Shown here: positions 44,595 through 56,856 of the stretch, piece by piece
How the letters are laid out: every line of letters begins with the position of its first letter
Position numbering within the stretch: the first letter of the stretch is position 1
Assembly: GCA_029379385.1 (NCBI GenBank)
Contig: CM055612.1
Span: 15,810,001 to 15,874,000, forward strand
From: Quillaja saponaria
Lineage: Eukaryota > Streptophyta > Magnoliopsida > Fabales > Quillajaceae
Direction of reading: 5' to 3'
Length of the DNA: 64,000 nucleotides
Position numbers and translations under genes: made by a program
Notes under the pieces: generated by a model
What the model was told of the DNA's origin: nothing
The model's input: the letters and a program-made list of their open reading frames with translations, nothing else
Databases searched by the model: none

Positions 44595-47500
44595 TTAATC
44601 ATCTTGCATATTATTGTCAGAATCGTATTCAAAACCAACTTCTTCGCCATCCATTTCTAATTCATCATTATCCTCTTCATCATCATCTTCATTTTCAAGA
44701 ATATCATCATATTCTTCTTCAATTATGTCATCATCAACAACAAATCTAGCTTCATTTATTTCATTAGGATCCACTTCTTCACTTGGATCATCACGTACAA
44801 GAACTCCAGGTGCATCCAAATCTAGGCCCACAGTAACTGGAACCGGTACATTCAATTCAACTTCTTGAAATATATCATCATCTAAAGGTTGCACATCATC
44901 ACTTGGTGTGTCACTGGACTGAAAATTAAAATTGTTCCTGGCCGCCATGTTACAAACTGCCCACCAATCATTTCTTTTTTTACTTGGATAGCTAGCATAA
45001 TAAACTTGGTGAGCTTGAGCAGCTAATATGAAAGGCTCATATGAGGCAAGTCTTGACTTATGATTGATATCTACTAGACCGTGCAAGGAATCTATTTTCA
45101 TCCCTCTATAAGAATCATACCAATCACACTGAAAGAGCACAATTCTATTATTTCCAAAATATTGCATCTCTATTATGTCAGTTAGCATACCATAGAAATC
45201 TCGCTAATCAACGCCATAACAACTCCCTTTCACACGAACGCCACTATTCATAGACTTTTTGTCATCTCCATATGAAAGCGTGTGAAACTTGAACCCATTA
45301 ACAAAGTAGCCATTAAAACACCTCACTTGCCTCATTGGTGGGAAAGCAATATCCACAATACATGGATCAGTGATCTTATCATCAAGTGCCTATATGATAA
45401 ACTAAACTTAATAATTGTATGAACTAAATGTATAGTTGTTTATGCCTAACAATAGAAATAAATAAATAAATAAATAAAATAATAATAATAAAAAAAAACT
45501 AACCTGTTGTTGAAGCCAATCTGCAAATTTAGACTCAACTAATTTTTGAATTAGGTCCTCAGAATAATTTGGATGCTCATTCGATAGTATTTGACGAAAC
45601 TCACTATATTTCATGAATGAGTGTGTAAGTCACTATTGAAATGTAAGTGTTGCATACAAAAAATTTAATGTGAGATAGCCTGACTTACCTTACATATGGC
45701 TCAATCTCTATTGTATTTAGCAAAACATAAATCTTTGCTGCTTGTAACTGAATATCAGTAAGTGGTCTTGTTTTATGAAAACCAAATGCACGACCAGATT
45801 GACAAAAAACTGAAAGGCGCCCATTACAATCCATATTTCCACCATCATCTTGACGAGGCACACGATTTAACTTTGTTGGAACGTTTGACTCAAAATACAT
45901 TGCACAAAAATTGGAAATTTCTTCTAAGCAATAGGCCTCACATATAGAACCTTCGACGCAAGCCTTGTTTCTGGCCTTTTTCTTTAAATTAAACATCATC
46001 CTACAAACAATATTTTTAATTAGGAAATGAATATACTTTAAAAGTACAAATACGATTAGTTTAAGACCAATATAATAACCTTTCAAATGGATACATCCAA
46101 CGATAATGCACAGGTCCACCCACTTTTGCTTCATAAGGTATATGCACAATCAAATGTTCCATTGAGTCAAAAAAACCCATTACTAATATTTTCTCCAACT
46201 TGCACAAAGTGACAACAATATTTTTCTCAAGCATCTTCATATGCTTCACACACAATTCTTTCATACATAAATCTCTGAAAAAATTACTAAGCTCAGTAAA
46301 TGCTTCCCATATACCTTTCGGTAAGTAATCGCGAAATGCAATCGGGATTAGTCTTTGCATGAACACGTGACAATCATGGCTTTTCATACCAGACAACTTA
46401 GATTCATCCATGTCCACACAACGACCTAAATTTGAAGCATACCCGTCAGGAAGCCTTAAGCCTTTTATCCATTGACACACTTCCTTCACTTGAGGTTTAG
46501 ACAAGCTGTAAGAAGCTTTTGGCATAACAAGTTTCCCATTAACATTAGTCAACTCCAACTCGGGACGCTTACAAAATAATTGCAAATCCATCCTCCCATT
46601 TGGATTGTCCTTGGTTTTACCTTTCATATTCATCACTGTATTGAATACATTATCAAAAACATTCTTCTCAATATGCATTACATCAAGATTGTGTCGAATA
46701 AGATTAGTTGACCAATAAGGCAATTCCCAAAATATACTTATTTTTGCCCAATTATGTTGTTTCCCAAATCCTGAAATTATTTGTTTACCGAATGCATTTC
46801 CAAAAGTTATCTGATTAAGTCTTCTGAGACGACCCCAAACTTCTTCCCCAGACAACCGTGGTAGAGGCAAAGCTTTCTCTGTTGTGTTCTTTTTGAATTT
46901 ATCTTTTTGCTTTCTGAAAGGATGATCGATAGGTAAGAATTGTCGATGACAATCAAACCAGCACTGTTTATGACTATGAGGAAGACGAAAAGATTTTGTT
47001 TGTTCCATGCAATATGGACAAGCCAAATTTCCATGTGTACTCCAACCCGATAGCATTCCATAAGCAGGAAAGTCACTAATGGTCCACATAAGTGCAGCTC
47101 TCATTATAAAATTTTCACCCCTGTATGCATCATAAGTGTTAACTCCCACATTCCACAACTTCTTCAAGTCATCAATAAGAGGTCTCAAGTAGATATCTAA
47201 ATTTTGCTTTGGAGACTTAGGACCAGGAATGACCAATGTCAAGAATAAATATTGCTCTTTCATGCACATGTTAGGAGGCAAGTTGTAAGGAGTAACAAAA
47301 ACGGGCCATATAGAATGACCATTTGATGAATGACCGAATGGGCAAAACCCATCGGTGGCAAGACCCAATCTAATATTTCTTGGTTCGTCTGAGAATGATG
47401 GATAGTTGTCATCAAAGTGTTTCCATGCTTCTCCATCACTTGGGTGAATCATTATACCATTAGCACGTCTCTGATCATGCCAAGTCATATGTTGAGCAGT

Positions 47501-48355
47501 GTTCTTTAACATAAAGAGCCTTTGGAGCCTAGGTGCAAGTGGAAAGTGACACAAAATTTTGTAAGGTACATCAATCTTACTTGATCGAGTCTTGGGTTGA
47601 TATCTCGAATGCCCACATATACGACATTCTCGCAACTTCTTATCCTTTTCGCCATAGTAAAGCATACAATCATTGGGACATACATGTATCTTCTCATATC
47701 CAAGTCCTAATTTCTTGACCATTTGCTTAGATCGGTAAAAATTTTCAGGTAATTTCTCATCTTTAGGCAACATACCTTTAATAATTGAAATAAGTCGGTC
47801 ATACAAGCTCTCACTCATATTAAACTCTGATTTACAGTTTAATAGTTGTGTTACTGCCGATAACCGACTATGCCAGTCACAACCTTCCCATAATGGCTCA
47901 TCAGCATTTTTCAACAAGTCATAAAAATTTTGGGCATCACAATTCGGCTCCTCGCGAATCCGACTCTCATCGTCCCAATTAAAATCTGGACCAGCAGCAT
48001 CCAAAACCATATCAACGTATGGATTGCTTGAATTACCAACATCAACATCTCGGTTATTTGAACTTTCTCCTAACCAAGCCTCGGCCTCCCCATGTAAGGT
48101 CCACCACTTGTAGGTTTTTACAAAACCCTTCTTATACAAGTCAATGGCTACTTCATCTCGAAGCTTCCACTTTTTGTTCTTACAAACTCGACAAGGACAT
48201 CAAATTGTATTTCCTTTCATAATCCTTGGATGACTATAAGCAAAATCAAGAAACTTCTCAACATTAGACATAAACTCATTTGTAGGCATTTGGTTTTCAA
48301 TTCTACGTTCCATCCAACTACGATCACCCTCAAACCAACTACAGTCTTCATCCAT
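44595..48355 (-). pseudogene. TNP2/TNPD-type CACTA transposase, 4 exons, two in-frame stops
   Basis: Exon 1 runs from ATG 48355 to 46080. It opens with the transposase-associated domain (DCSWFEGDRSWMERRIENQM, CPCRVCKN, KWWTLHGE) and continues as the TNP2 catalytic family (CPNDCMLYYGEKDKKLRECR, RLQRLFMLKNTAQHMTWHDQ, LATDGFCPFGHSS, YNLPPNMCMKEQYLFLTLVI, PAYGMLSGWSTHGNLACPYC, DVMHIEKNVFDNV, HDCHVFMQRLIPIAFRDYL). The second exon is 46000-45689 (ARNKACVEGSICEAYCLEEI), a third ends at 45504, and the last is 45389-44595. The last exon carries the DUF4216-like C-terminus (VLFQCDWYDSYRG, HQVYYASYPSKKRNDWWAV) and an acidic tail. Stops: TGA at 48202-48200 (before CPCRVC) and TAG at 45206-45204 (before RDFYG). 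It would cut and rejoin the element ends. Confidence 0.92.
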
Positions 48356-50159
48356 ATTGGCAAAAATTCTTCACCACAATAATTAGCACAATTAGATTAA
48401 AACATTGAGTAATTAATAGTGCAAAAATAATTAAGGAAATTTAATTGAAAGACATGCACTTTCAGCTATTTTTGTTAATAATATATTATATCAATATATT
48501 CCCTTAAAAACACTTCTAGAATCTCACAAATAATTCAATTTCATTTATAACTCATTTAATAATAGAAATGTGTATGATATTTATGAGAAAAAAAATAAAA
48601 TATTTGGAAGTTGCATAACTTTAGGCTCAATAAAACTTACCATGAAGCAAAAAAAATGACAATGATATACAAGACCGTGGTGTATGCAAGCTAGGATGCA
48701 ACATAGAAAAAGTCATAATAGTGAAGCAATTAATGAGATTGATAGAGAAATCTATATGTCCTTATTATTGCTACCCACTTTTATACTCCACAGACTCATT
48801 TTCTAAAGTTCCATATTATGTCAAATTCAATGAATTGGTGCATGTTTACATGTGACTTAATGAGAGAGAAACATAAACTCCTCTCAAAATGGACCATTTT
48901 GTTTCATGGATTTTAGGGCATCAAACCATAGGAGGTTTTTGCTTAAATCCTTAAAAAGACAAACAATGAAACATTCAATATGCATAACCAGTATTGCTTT
49001 GGCTATCATCACCCATGCTACATTTTAGGACCCACTCACGTGCATGTACAAAAATGAATATCTATTTTAGCTTCAATTTAAGATAGTTATGTTATTTCAA
49101 TTTCAATTTAAGATAGTCATCTCCATATTCAGTTTAAATGAATATCTATTTCATGTACATTAGCTGTAAACCACATGTACCCACTAAAAATAAAGTTGTA
49201 ATTAAAAAAAATAAATAAAGACAATTTGTATATAACTTATTAAATAAACAAGCAACCAAGCAATGGTCTAGTTTCCAATTACGTTATATTGGTCATCTAT
49301 GATATCTTATGTCTTTTTCAAAATGATTGTCTAGTATGGTGCGTTATATTGGTCATCTATGATATCTTATGTCTTTTTCAAAATGATTGTCTAGTATGGT
49401 GCAGGGAGATATCTATGACAATGAATGATGAAAGTTGTATTTACAAATACCCACTTGGAAAGCAAGCCATGATTGGCCATAACTATACATGCCATATATG
49501 CCACACATATTTAAATATTCAAATTTCAATCACAACTCAAATACAAACGGAAATACAGTCAAAGTTAAAGAAATCAAATTGTGATAGTCATATATGGACC
49601 ACATGAAAGTGTTCCACAAACTTTCTTCAATGTCAGTTAAAGGTGTATCTAAAGTAAGATAAAAAAGACAAAACAAAGCTTTAAGTGGGGAAAGACTAGA
49701 ACTCACATAAATTTTCTGTTTGCTTTAATTTCCAACGCCTTGCTTTCTTCTTTTCACTGCAAAGTCATAAGAACACACGCAAGGGTCCTTTCTTCTTGAA
49801 CCCACAGCATGTGTACGTACTAACCAAAGCCTTTCTTTCTTCTTTTCACAGCAAAGTCTTCTAGTTCATGATCAAGAACATGCAAGGGTCCTAACCCATA
49901 GCCTATACCATCCTAAAGCCTGTACCATTCAAGTTGTTTGCAATATTCATTTATTCAATTCCACAAAATACTTAATAAAACAATACAACCAACTCCCATT
50001 GAAAAGAAAAGCAAGGAGATCAATTTCACACCAAGAAAAATTATACAAAAAAAAAAAACAAAAAGTGAAATCATTCTTCAAAGATTGTGAAGCAAACCTA
50101 TAATTTGATTTCCCTTTGATGTCTTGAATGTTCACAGAGGCAGCTGCTTGTTGAAGTAA
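48356..50159. other. CACTA 5' internal non-coding region
   Basis: Lies upstream of the transposase start and inside the element. No coding signal. It contains a 60-bp tandem duplication (49281-49400) and probably the 5' UTR/first intron of the element's transcript. Confidence 0.5.
49281..49400. repeat. 60-bp direct tandem duplication
   Basis: Two copies (49281-49340 and 49341-49400) identical except at the second base, including TTATATTGGTCATCTATGAT. The near identity means a recent event. Confidence 0.95.
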
Positions 50160-50199
50160 ATCTGCCTCTCTTGTATCTTTCAGATCTGAGATTGGGGAA

Positions 50200-50550
50200 C
50201 GCCTAACTACAAAGGAGGAGGAAGGAGGGAGGAAGACACCATCTGCAGGTGCTTCACTGCTTCAGAAGGAGGGAGGAAGACCCGAAAAGGAAGGAAGACG
50301 CAAAGGAGGGAGGAAGATGCAGAGGAAGACGCGAAGGAAGGAGGAAGACGCGCGCGGAGCAGGGACGCCGAGCAGGGACAGAGCAAGGACGCGGAGCAGG
50401 GAGGAACGCGAAGGAGGAAGGAAGACAAGGAGGAAGATGCGAATGAGGGAGGAAGGAGGGAGGAAGATGCAGAGCAGGGAGGAAGACGAGGAGCAGGGAC
50501 GCGGAGCAGGGAGGAACGAGCAGCAGGGAGGCAGACCGAAGAAGAAAAGA
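50200..50550. repeat. Purine-rich, G-rich degenerate minisatellite
   Basis: The plus strand is made of GGAGGGAGGAAGACGC, GGAGCAGGGA and AAGGAGG units for about 350 bp, in sharp contrast to the A+T-rich surroundings. It lies at the promoter end of the CACTA element, about 1.1 kb inside the right terminus. Open frames here on both strands (Arg/Glu/Gly-rich or Ser/Leu/Pro-rich) reflect composition, not genes. Confidence 0.8.
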
Positions 50551-50620
50551 TGAAGTTCTGAAATTTTTTTTGTTTTTTCAATTTTGAAAAGCCAACCCAA
50601 TAGAAACAAAATAAAAAATA

Positions 50621-50946
50621 TTGGTGATAAAAAACAAATACAAAATTTTGTTAATATGTTCTTTTTAAAATGTGCAAATAGACAAAAATAAAAACTAAAA
50701 AAATAAGCAAATATATTTTAAATTTAAAATATTGGTGATAAAAAACAAATACAAAATTTTGTTAATATGTTCTTTTTAAAATGTGCAAATAGACAAAAAT
50801 AAAAACTAAAAAAATAAGCAAATATATTTTAAATTTAAAATATTGGTGATAAAAAACAAATACAAAATTTTGTTAATATGTTCTTTTTAAAATGTGCAAA
50901 TAGACAAAAATAAAAACTAAAAAAATAAGCAAATATATTTTAAATT
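50621..50946. repeat. Three tandem copies of a 111-bp unit
   Basis: The word TTGGTGATAAAAAACAAATA starts at 50621, 50732 and 50843. The copies appear identical over the compared length, and the third is truncated at about 50946. A+T-rich, inside the CACTA element. Confidence 0.95.
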
Positions 50947-51149
50947 TTTTTTATAAATTTTGCAAGTTATTATTTAATTACAAATAAAATTTTATAGTTT
51001 TTAATAGCATAAAAAAATATTATTAACAATATTAAGAAAGTGATCTAATAATGAATCATCTTGCATATTTTTAATATTTGTGTTAAATATTATTAACAAT
51101 ACTAAGAAAGTGATCTAATTTTGTTTGAGGGAAAGGATAAGAAGGAAAA

Positions 51150-51645
51150 ATTGAGGATTTAGGGTTCTGAAAATCACCCACAAACCATAGAGTTTGTGGG
51201 TAATCTATAACAAAATAATGAATATCTTTATTTCCTACAATTATAAGTTTACAGGTAAAAAAAAAAAATTTACCTACAAACCAAAGTTTGTGGTTATAAG
51301 CTAATTTTTTTTTACCTACAAGCAAGAGTTTGTAGGTAATACATAACAAAATTATGAGTTTTTATTTCCCACAAACTGAGGTCCTTGGGTAACAAGAAAA
51401 GAATTTACCGACAAACATAGGTTTGTGGGTGAAAGATAAAAAAAATTTACCCACAAACAAGTGTTTGTGGGTAAAATTTGCGGGAGTGAAAATTTAATTC
51501 CCGCCATAATACCGACAAACATACCAACAAAATGTTGGTCGGTAAATTGATGATAACAAAATTTGGTGGGTTTGTGGCTGGGTTTGTGGGTAATATAGTT
51601 AATACCCACAAACTTTTTTTTGTGGGAAATGGGTTTGTGGGAAAA
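51150..51645. repeat. Right subterminal repeat array
   Basis: Many GTTTGTGGGTAA/TTACCCACAAAC and diverged GTTTGTAGGTAA words in both orientations, matching the left subterminal array. Expected binding region for the TNPA-like protein and near the element promoter. Confidence 0.88.
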
Positions 51646-51664
51646 AGTCAATTTTCTTGTAGTG
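51633..51664 (-). repeat. CACTA terminal inverted repeat, right
   Basis: Complement starts CACTACAAGAAAATTGACT. Followed by the TTT target duplication. Confidence 0.95.
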
Positions 51665-54496
51665 TTTGTAGTTCCTTCCCAGCAGTGAACTTAGCGTTCT
51701 TGTGTGTTTCCATGGGTGTATATGAGTGAGAGTTGGAGATGCCAAAAGTAGCTCTTGCCAACGCCCTTGAAGCTGCCCCCTTTTAGTGGTAGGACAAGCA
51801 TCTCTCATCCTTGATTTGTAGCTTTTCCAAACAATGGAAGCGACCATATTTTTTCAATAGCCAAGCAGGATATTGATGGTTTGTTTTTTGGGTTTAGCCG
51901 TGAGATGCGTATGAAGGACATCACCTTATCTTGCTTAGCTTCCTTTTTTTTTTTTTTTTATGTATTAAGTCTTGTATCTCTTTCATGTATTATGGAATTT
52001 TAGATATTATCTTGTAGTTTAATTTAAGTAGAGGAATGGTATTAAAAATAATTATAAGGAGGTAATGTTGGCTAGTTATTATGGGTGAAGAATTAAGTAA
52101 ATTGAATTATGAATTGTGAGCAAAGAACATGAGAAGTAAGAGGTTAAAGAATATGTGGAAAGTGGTTGTGTTTGTGTGGAAAGTGGATAACTTAAGCTTG
52201 TAATGAATTTTAGGTAATTAGTTGACTTGAAATTAATACTTGGAATCTGAATAAGATGGGAATTGGAGTTCTTAGTGTAGTATATATATATATATGTATA
52301 CACACACATCAATGGAAGGAATTTATGCACTTAAGATGCTTGATAAAATGTCTACAAGAAATTAGTTATAACATAATGAGTAAAACTTAGAATTTTTTTA
52401 AATCTTTGTGGTTAGAAATTAATGAATTTGAATAAAAAAATTCATGAACAAGTGAAAGGAACTGTTAGTTAATGTTGTGATTTAAGGATTTAATAAACAA
52501 AAGGTGACTAGTTATGAGTAGAGTGATGAAAAATGTAGGTTAAGTTGTTATTGGAGGGAAGCAGGGTTCAGATTTTATAGTCCATAGAAATCGGGTATTT
52601 TATGAACTGAATTAATTTAGGAGTTCTAAAGAGAAATGTAGCTCATGGTCTTGGGATAATATCTAGAAAGTTTTGTAATCTAATTCAGGGTATATTTATC
52701 GTTAGAACTACTAGACTGTAGCTAGGTTCGTGCAGGATTTAAAGTGAGCTTCAGTCAGTCCAGAGGAGTTTGTCAAGGGTTGTGGTTTGAATTAACTTAG
52801 AAGCTCTGAATAAGAATTGTTTCTAACATATTAAAGTAAAAAAATGGAGTTTTTTAGATTTTAATTTCATGTTATGTGTATTTTGAAAGTGTTGGAAGTC
52901 ATTGTTGGAATTTTTAGATCCTGATTGCAGCTATTTTGGTGTAACCGCATTTGGAGGCTCTTAAAGGATGAATTAGGAGTATGGTGATGAAGATGAATTA
53001 TTCCTAAAATATTGATAAACTATACTGTAAGTTTTCATAATTTAATTCTCATTTATGAGAATTATATGAGCATTAGAATTCATTTATAACAACCATAAAT
53101 TGTTTATGCCTTGTTTGTGTTCATATGGGATTTTGAGTGGGTTCAAGGCTAATTTTAGGAGAAGTTTATGAATAAGAAAGATAGATAACTTCATGGAGAT
53201 AATGTTTGGACTTGGTTTTATTAAATTTGGTTAAGTAAATAAGTTGGAATCAAGCATGTCTCCAAGGTGGTTGTAAAAATACTTAAGAGGGGTTAACTTT
53301 AAATAAATGCACGAAACTTAATATTTATAGATTTTAGTAATTAAAAGGTTATAACATATAAAATTGAAAAACTAAGTAATACTTGGAAAAATTAATTGCA
53401 GCTTCGAAAAGTGTTGTTGAGCCAATGACGATCATGAACGCAAGAGGAAGTGGCGAGCAAGATCGGTAAATGGTGAGTGGATAACGTATTCTTTTATTGC
53501 TAGATTATTGTGTGTATTTGTATAATTGTGTTTATATTGAGATAAATAAGAATGTGCAGTAGTTGAATTATTTGAATTATGCTTGACTTGTGATCTTGTT
53601 TGTGTTTAACAAGGGCCAATAAACTGATTTTTCTTCAATATGATTTTTACTTTTTTAATAGAATCCAAGAGCACATAAGATATTCTGATTTGATATGTGA
53701 TTTAAAACATTTAAGTACTTAGCCCCAGTGGGATAGGTATACACGAAGAATATATTGTGTTTAGGAACAAAAACTGCATAGTAGGATGATATATGTTGTG
53801 CGGGGTTGAGTTACTCTATTGGCTCTTTGAACTGATTTATTAAATTTTATGTTTTTCATATTTGAGTACATGTGACAATTTGTTGTATTGAAATTTATGT
53901 ATGTTGATATTATTTGACTATGTATTATATTCATGTATTGAGTGATGCTAATACCCTTTGGATATGTTTTTTCTTATCACTAAGTCCGTGATATTCACCA
54001 CTCTCCTATTGATGTTTTTTTTTAGTAGCAGGATCTTTGTGAGCATCAACGACGGGTACTGAGCTTGCCGAGAAATTGGCGGCAATGTATATATTCAAGA
54101 TCGCTTACTTGAAGTTAAAGGATAGAAGTTTATAATCACATCAGGATGTTGGGTATCTGATTTTGTGTGGTGTAATAGTTTAATTATTTGTTGTTGTGAG
54201 AATTGGAGCGAAGCTCCTTGTGTATATTGATGTAGTATAAACTAGTTGAATGTAACCAAAGATTATACATTTGTATTTTGGGCATGTTCTCATTTATAGG
54301 AAACATCTGCCGAAATTTTTAGTAAACTTTTATATATTTAAGTAAACAAACATCTATACTTAACTTGTATTTTCTAAAATTTACTTTAATTGGGTTTAGT
54401 CAAAAGTCATATTTGTTTCCTTGTTTTGAAGTCAGGGTTACGGAGATTTGGTTACCCATTCCTCCAGCCAGTCATGCCTCTATGTAGGGTGTGACA
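51665..54496 (+). repeat. LTR-like sequence (gypsy, Tekay/Del style), host of the CACTA insertion
   Basis: It ends GTAGGGTGTGACA at 54496, the usual CA end of chromovirus LTRs. Upstream it has wording of those LTRs (TATCACTAAGTCCGTGATATTCACCACTC, then TTTTAGTAGCAGGATC, GAGCATCAACGACGGGTACTGAGC). No coding sequence. The start is not visible: upstream of the CACTA only 116 bp precede another LTR. Family placement is inference. Confidence 0.5.
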
Positions 54497-55859
54497 CTTC
54501 CCTTTTCCCTTTTTATGTTTCCCTTTTCCCTTTTATCAAGTTTGGATAAGAGTACAAGTCTCTTTTACAACATAGTCCCAAAGGGTGATCCTCTCAATAG
54601 GATAGACAATGGAGGTTTTGGCTCTAGGAGTGATACAAGATTTTGTAGAAAACTGCTCGACTTTTTTTTTATTTAACTCTTTTTTTTTATGTATTCTTTC
54701 CTTGCCTTGATCCTATTTATATAAATCTTGGAATTTTGACTGTTGGAATATAGTTTGTGTGAGTTTTGATCTTCTTCCATGATCAAAGGCTTGTGATCAT
54801 CTTGAAATCTTGTGAACATTTTCTAGCCATTTGAGACGTATTCAATTATCCATAAATTAGGGCTTGATCAGAATATAAAATCTTTTTAATTAATATCTAG
54901 TCGTTGTAGCATTCCTCAAGTTTCTGCTATTGCATTAATTTGCTTTGGTTGCAAATAGAGTTTCACTTTACATATTTAGACTTCATAGATTCACTCTCTG
55001 TATCTTGTATATCATATGTAGTTCTGTGCATTACAAAAGCAACTTCACGAGGTACACATACAACACAAGAACCAAGTATAGGCATTAGTACATATTTGAT
55101 ATAGTCATTAATTCATGTACTAATTTCCATAACTAGTAGTAATAATATTTATCAGAATATTTTCAATTTAAGTCTAGCTGACTTAAATTGAAACTCATAT
55201 AATATTGAGGAGAAATAATAAATACTCATGTCCATAATTAAGCACTTTTACATTTAGGAATATATCCAAAAAGGTAAATTGACTCCAATTTGAAATCAAC
55301 ATTAATTTGTGAAAGAGATATATTCACGCAATTAATATTTCAATTTAGGAAAGTATCGACTATGGAGATAAATAGCGTAAAGGCTAATTTCCATAAATCA
55401 TACATATTAGGTCAAAATTATTTTCAAACCTTGCCAATAATTTCTTACGAAATAATGATGTGTATGCCAATGTAATTTAGGAAACATACTAATTTAATTT
55501 CAAGTATTTTTATAGATACTAAATCAATTATAAATAATTGACTTAGAGCACGAAACCCTTTCGAAATTAAATAAAAGATATTTTCATAAATCATGTATTG
55601 TGTCATCAAATCAATCTCGAAAAAATATAGTAAGAATAAATCATCATATTAATTTAAAATCACAATTATATCACCAGCTTGAGCAATCTAAGATAGACCA
55701 TGAGAGTAAGAATATTAAGTACTAGGACTAAGCATGACATAGGCAATTTATAGCTCCATAACTAAGTATGATATGAATAAAGTTAAGTTTGTGACCACAA
55801 TTATATTATCATCAAAATCAATAAGGGTATAGCCTTGGAGGTAACATTTATTTTCATCT
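54497..55859. other. Non-coding, probable LTR remnant on minus strand
   Basis: A minus-strand TATATAAATAGG (54712-54724) followed by a T-poor leader down to 54500 looks like a retrotransposon U3/R/U5 unit. The rest is A+T-rich without coding signal; the open frames at 54491-54676 and 55290-55475 have no motif. Confidence 0.4.
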
Positions 55860-56414
55860 TGATCTTAATGATTCTAGTTAATTGATCTCCAATTAGATTG
55901 ATTAGGAATCTTTAATGAACTTGGAAAAGGGAATTTGGGGTGAGCCTTAGGTGAACTAGCAAATGATTGACCTACTTGAGTAATTTGATTTGCTTGAGAG
56001 ATAAGAATATACTCTCTAGCCATATGTAGCCCAATTAGAGTTGAAGCTTAATGAATTTGTCTTAGTCTAATTCACATAAGGATATAGTGAATTAGTTAAG
56101 GAAAATATAATTATAAAACATTGGAAGATGCTTATAACTAATTAAGAGCTCTAGGTTAATAATTTGAACCATTGCAAGTTTTAAAGAAGAGTGAGTAGAA
56201 TATAAGTGAAGTGCTAAGTGATATTGTAAAACTAGGTTTAGTTAAATATATAATTTGATATTTTAAATTAATTGATTGCAAACACAATTTTGATTGTTTG
56301 AATAAAATTAGGTTGCAATAATTTTAATATTCATTGTAGTCATATTTCCTTATGGGAACGATATTCTATTTATCACTATATTACTTGTGGACAATACGTG
56401 TACTTGCGTAGTAA
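55860..56414 (+). repeat. Gypsy LTR fragment (Tat/Athila-like), plus orientation
   Basis: Shares with 40430-40988 the order TTGATCTCCAATTAGATTGAT, ACATAAGGATATAGTGAATTAG, GGGAACGATATTC, ACGTGTACTTGCGTAGTAAAATC, and ends TATAACA. It is followed by AGGTTTTGGTGCTAATACAGGGGA, a diverged Tat/Athila leader/PBS word, so here the LTR still joins its leader. Confidence 0.7.
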
Positions 56415-56856
56415 AATCTATAACAAGGTTTTGGTGCTAATACAGGGGATCTATTTCTACTTTTTGTTGTTAACATTAATACTAAGCATTCTTAGTCTTA
56501 ATTCAAACTTTATTTTCTATATTTTCAGGTAATCTTGGACATTGCATGCTCCTATAATTTGATAGTTTAATTTAATTGATTGCAAACACAATCTCAATTG
56601 TTTGAATAAATTAGGTTGCTATAATTTTAGTATTTATTATAGTCATATTTTCTTGTGTGAACGATATCTATTCATCACTATATTACTTGTTGACGATATG
56701 TGCACTTGCATAGTAAAATCTATAACAAGGCAATACAAGAGATCTATTTCTACTTTTGTTGTTAGTAGTAATACTAAGTATTCTTAGTCTAAATTCAAAC
56801 TTTATTTTCTATATTTTCAGGTAATCTTGGACATTGCATGCTCCTATATTTCAACC
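56256..56856. repeat. ~300-bp tandem duplication across the LTR-leader junction
   Basis: Unit 1 (about 56256-56556) and unit 2 (about 56557-56856) each contain ATTGATTGCAAACACAAT, the LTR end (CTATAACAAGG), GATCTATTTCTACTTT, TATTTTCTATATTTTCAGG and TAATCTTGGACATTGCATGC. The second has lost the PBS-like GTTTTGGTGCTAATACAGG stretch. Confidence 0.85.

Larger units (their letters stand above)
41105..51664 (-). mobile_element. Complete CACTA (En/Spm) DNA transposon, 10,560 bp
   Basis: The termini are inverted repeats of 32 bp matching at 30 positions; both start CACTACAAGAAAA and end TTTTCCCACAAAC. The element is flanked by the triplet TTT on each side, the 3-bp target duplication of CACTA elements. 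Both subterminal regions are packed with GTTTGTGGG/CCCACAAAC words. Two spliced minus-strand genes lie inside, transposase (44595-48355) and TNPA-like (41727-44472), with the promoter end at the right. It could be mobilised if transposase were supplied, but its own genes carry nonsense changes. Confidence 0.95.

Noticed and set aside
44614..44868. Plus-strand Ser-rich frame
   Set aside because: Antisense shadow of the acidic tail of the CACTA transposase.
50207..50609. Arg/Glu-rich plus and Ser/Leu/Pro-rich minus frames
   Set aside because: Translation of a purine-rich minisatellite; no start context or conservation expected.
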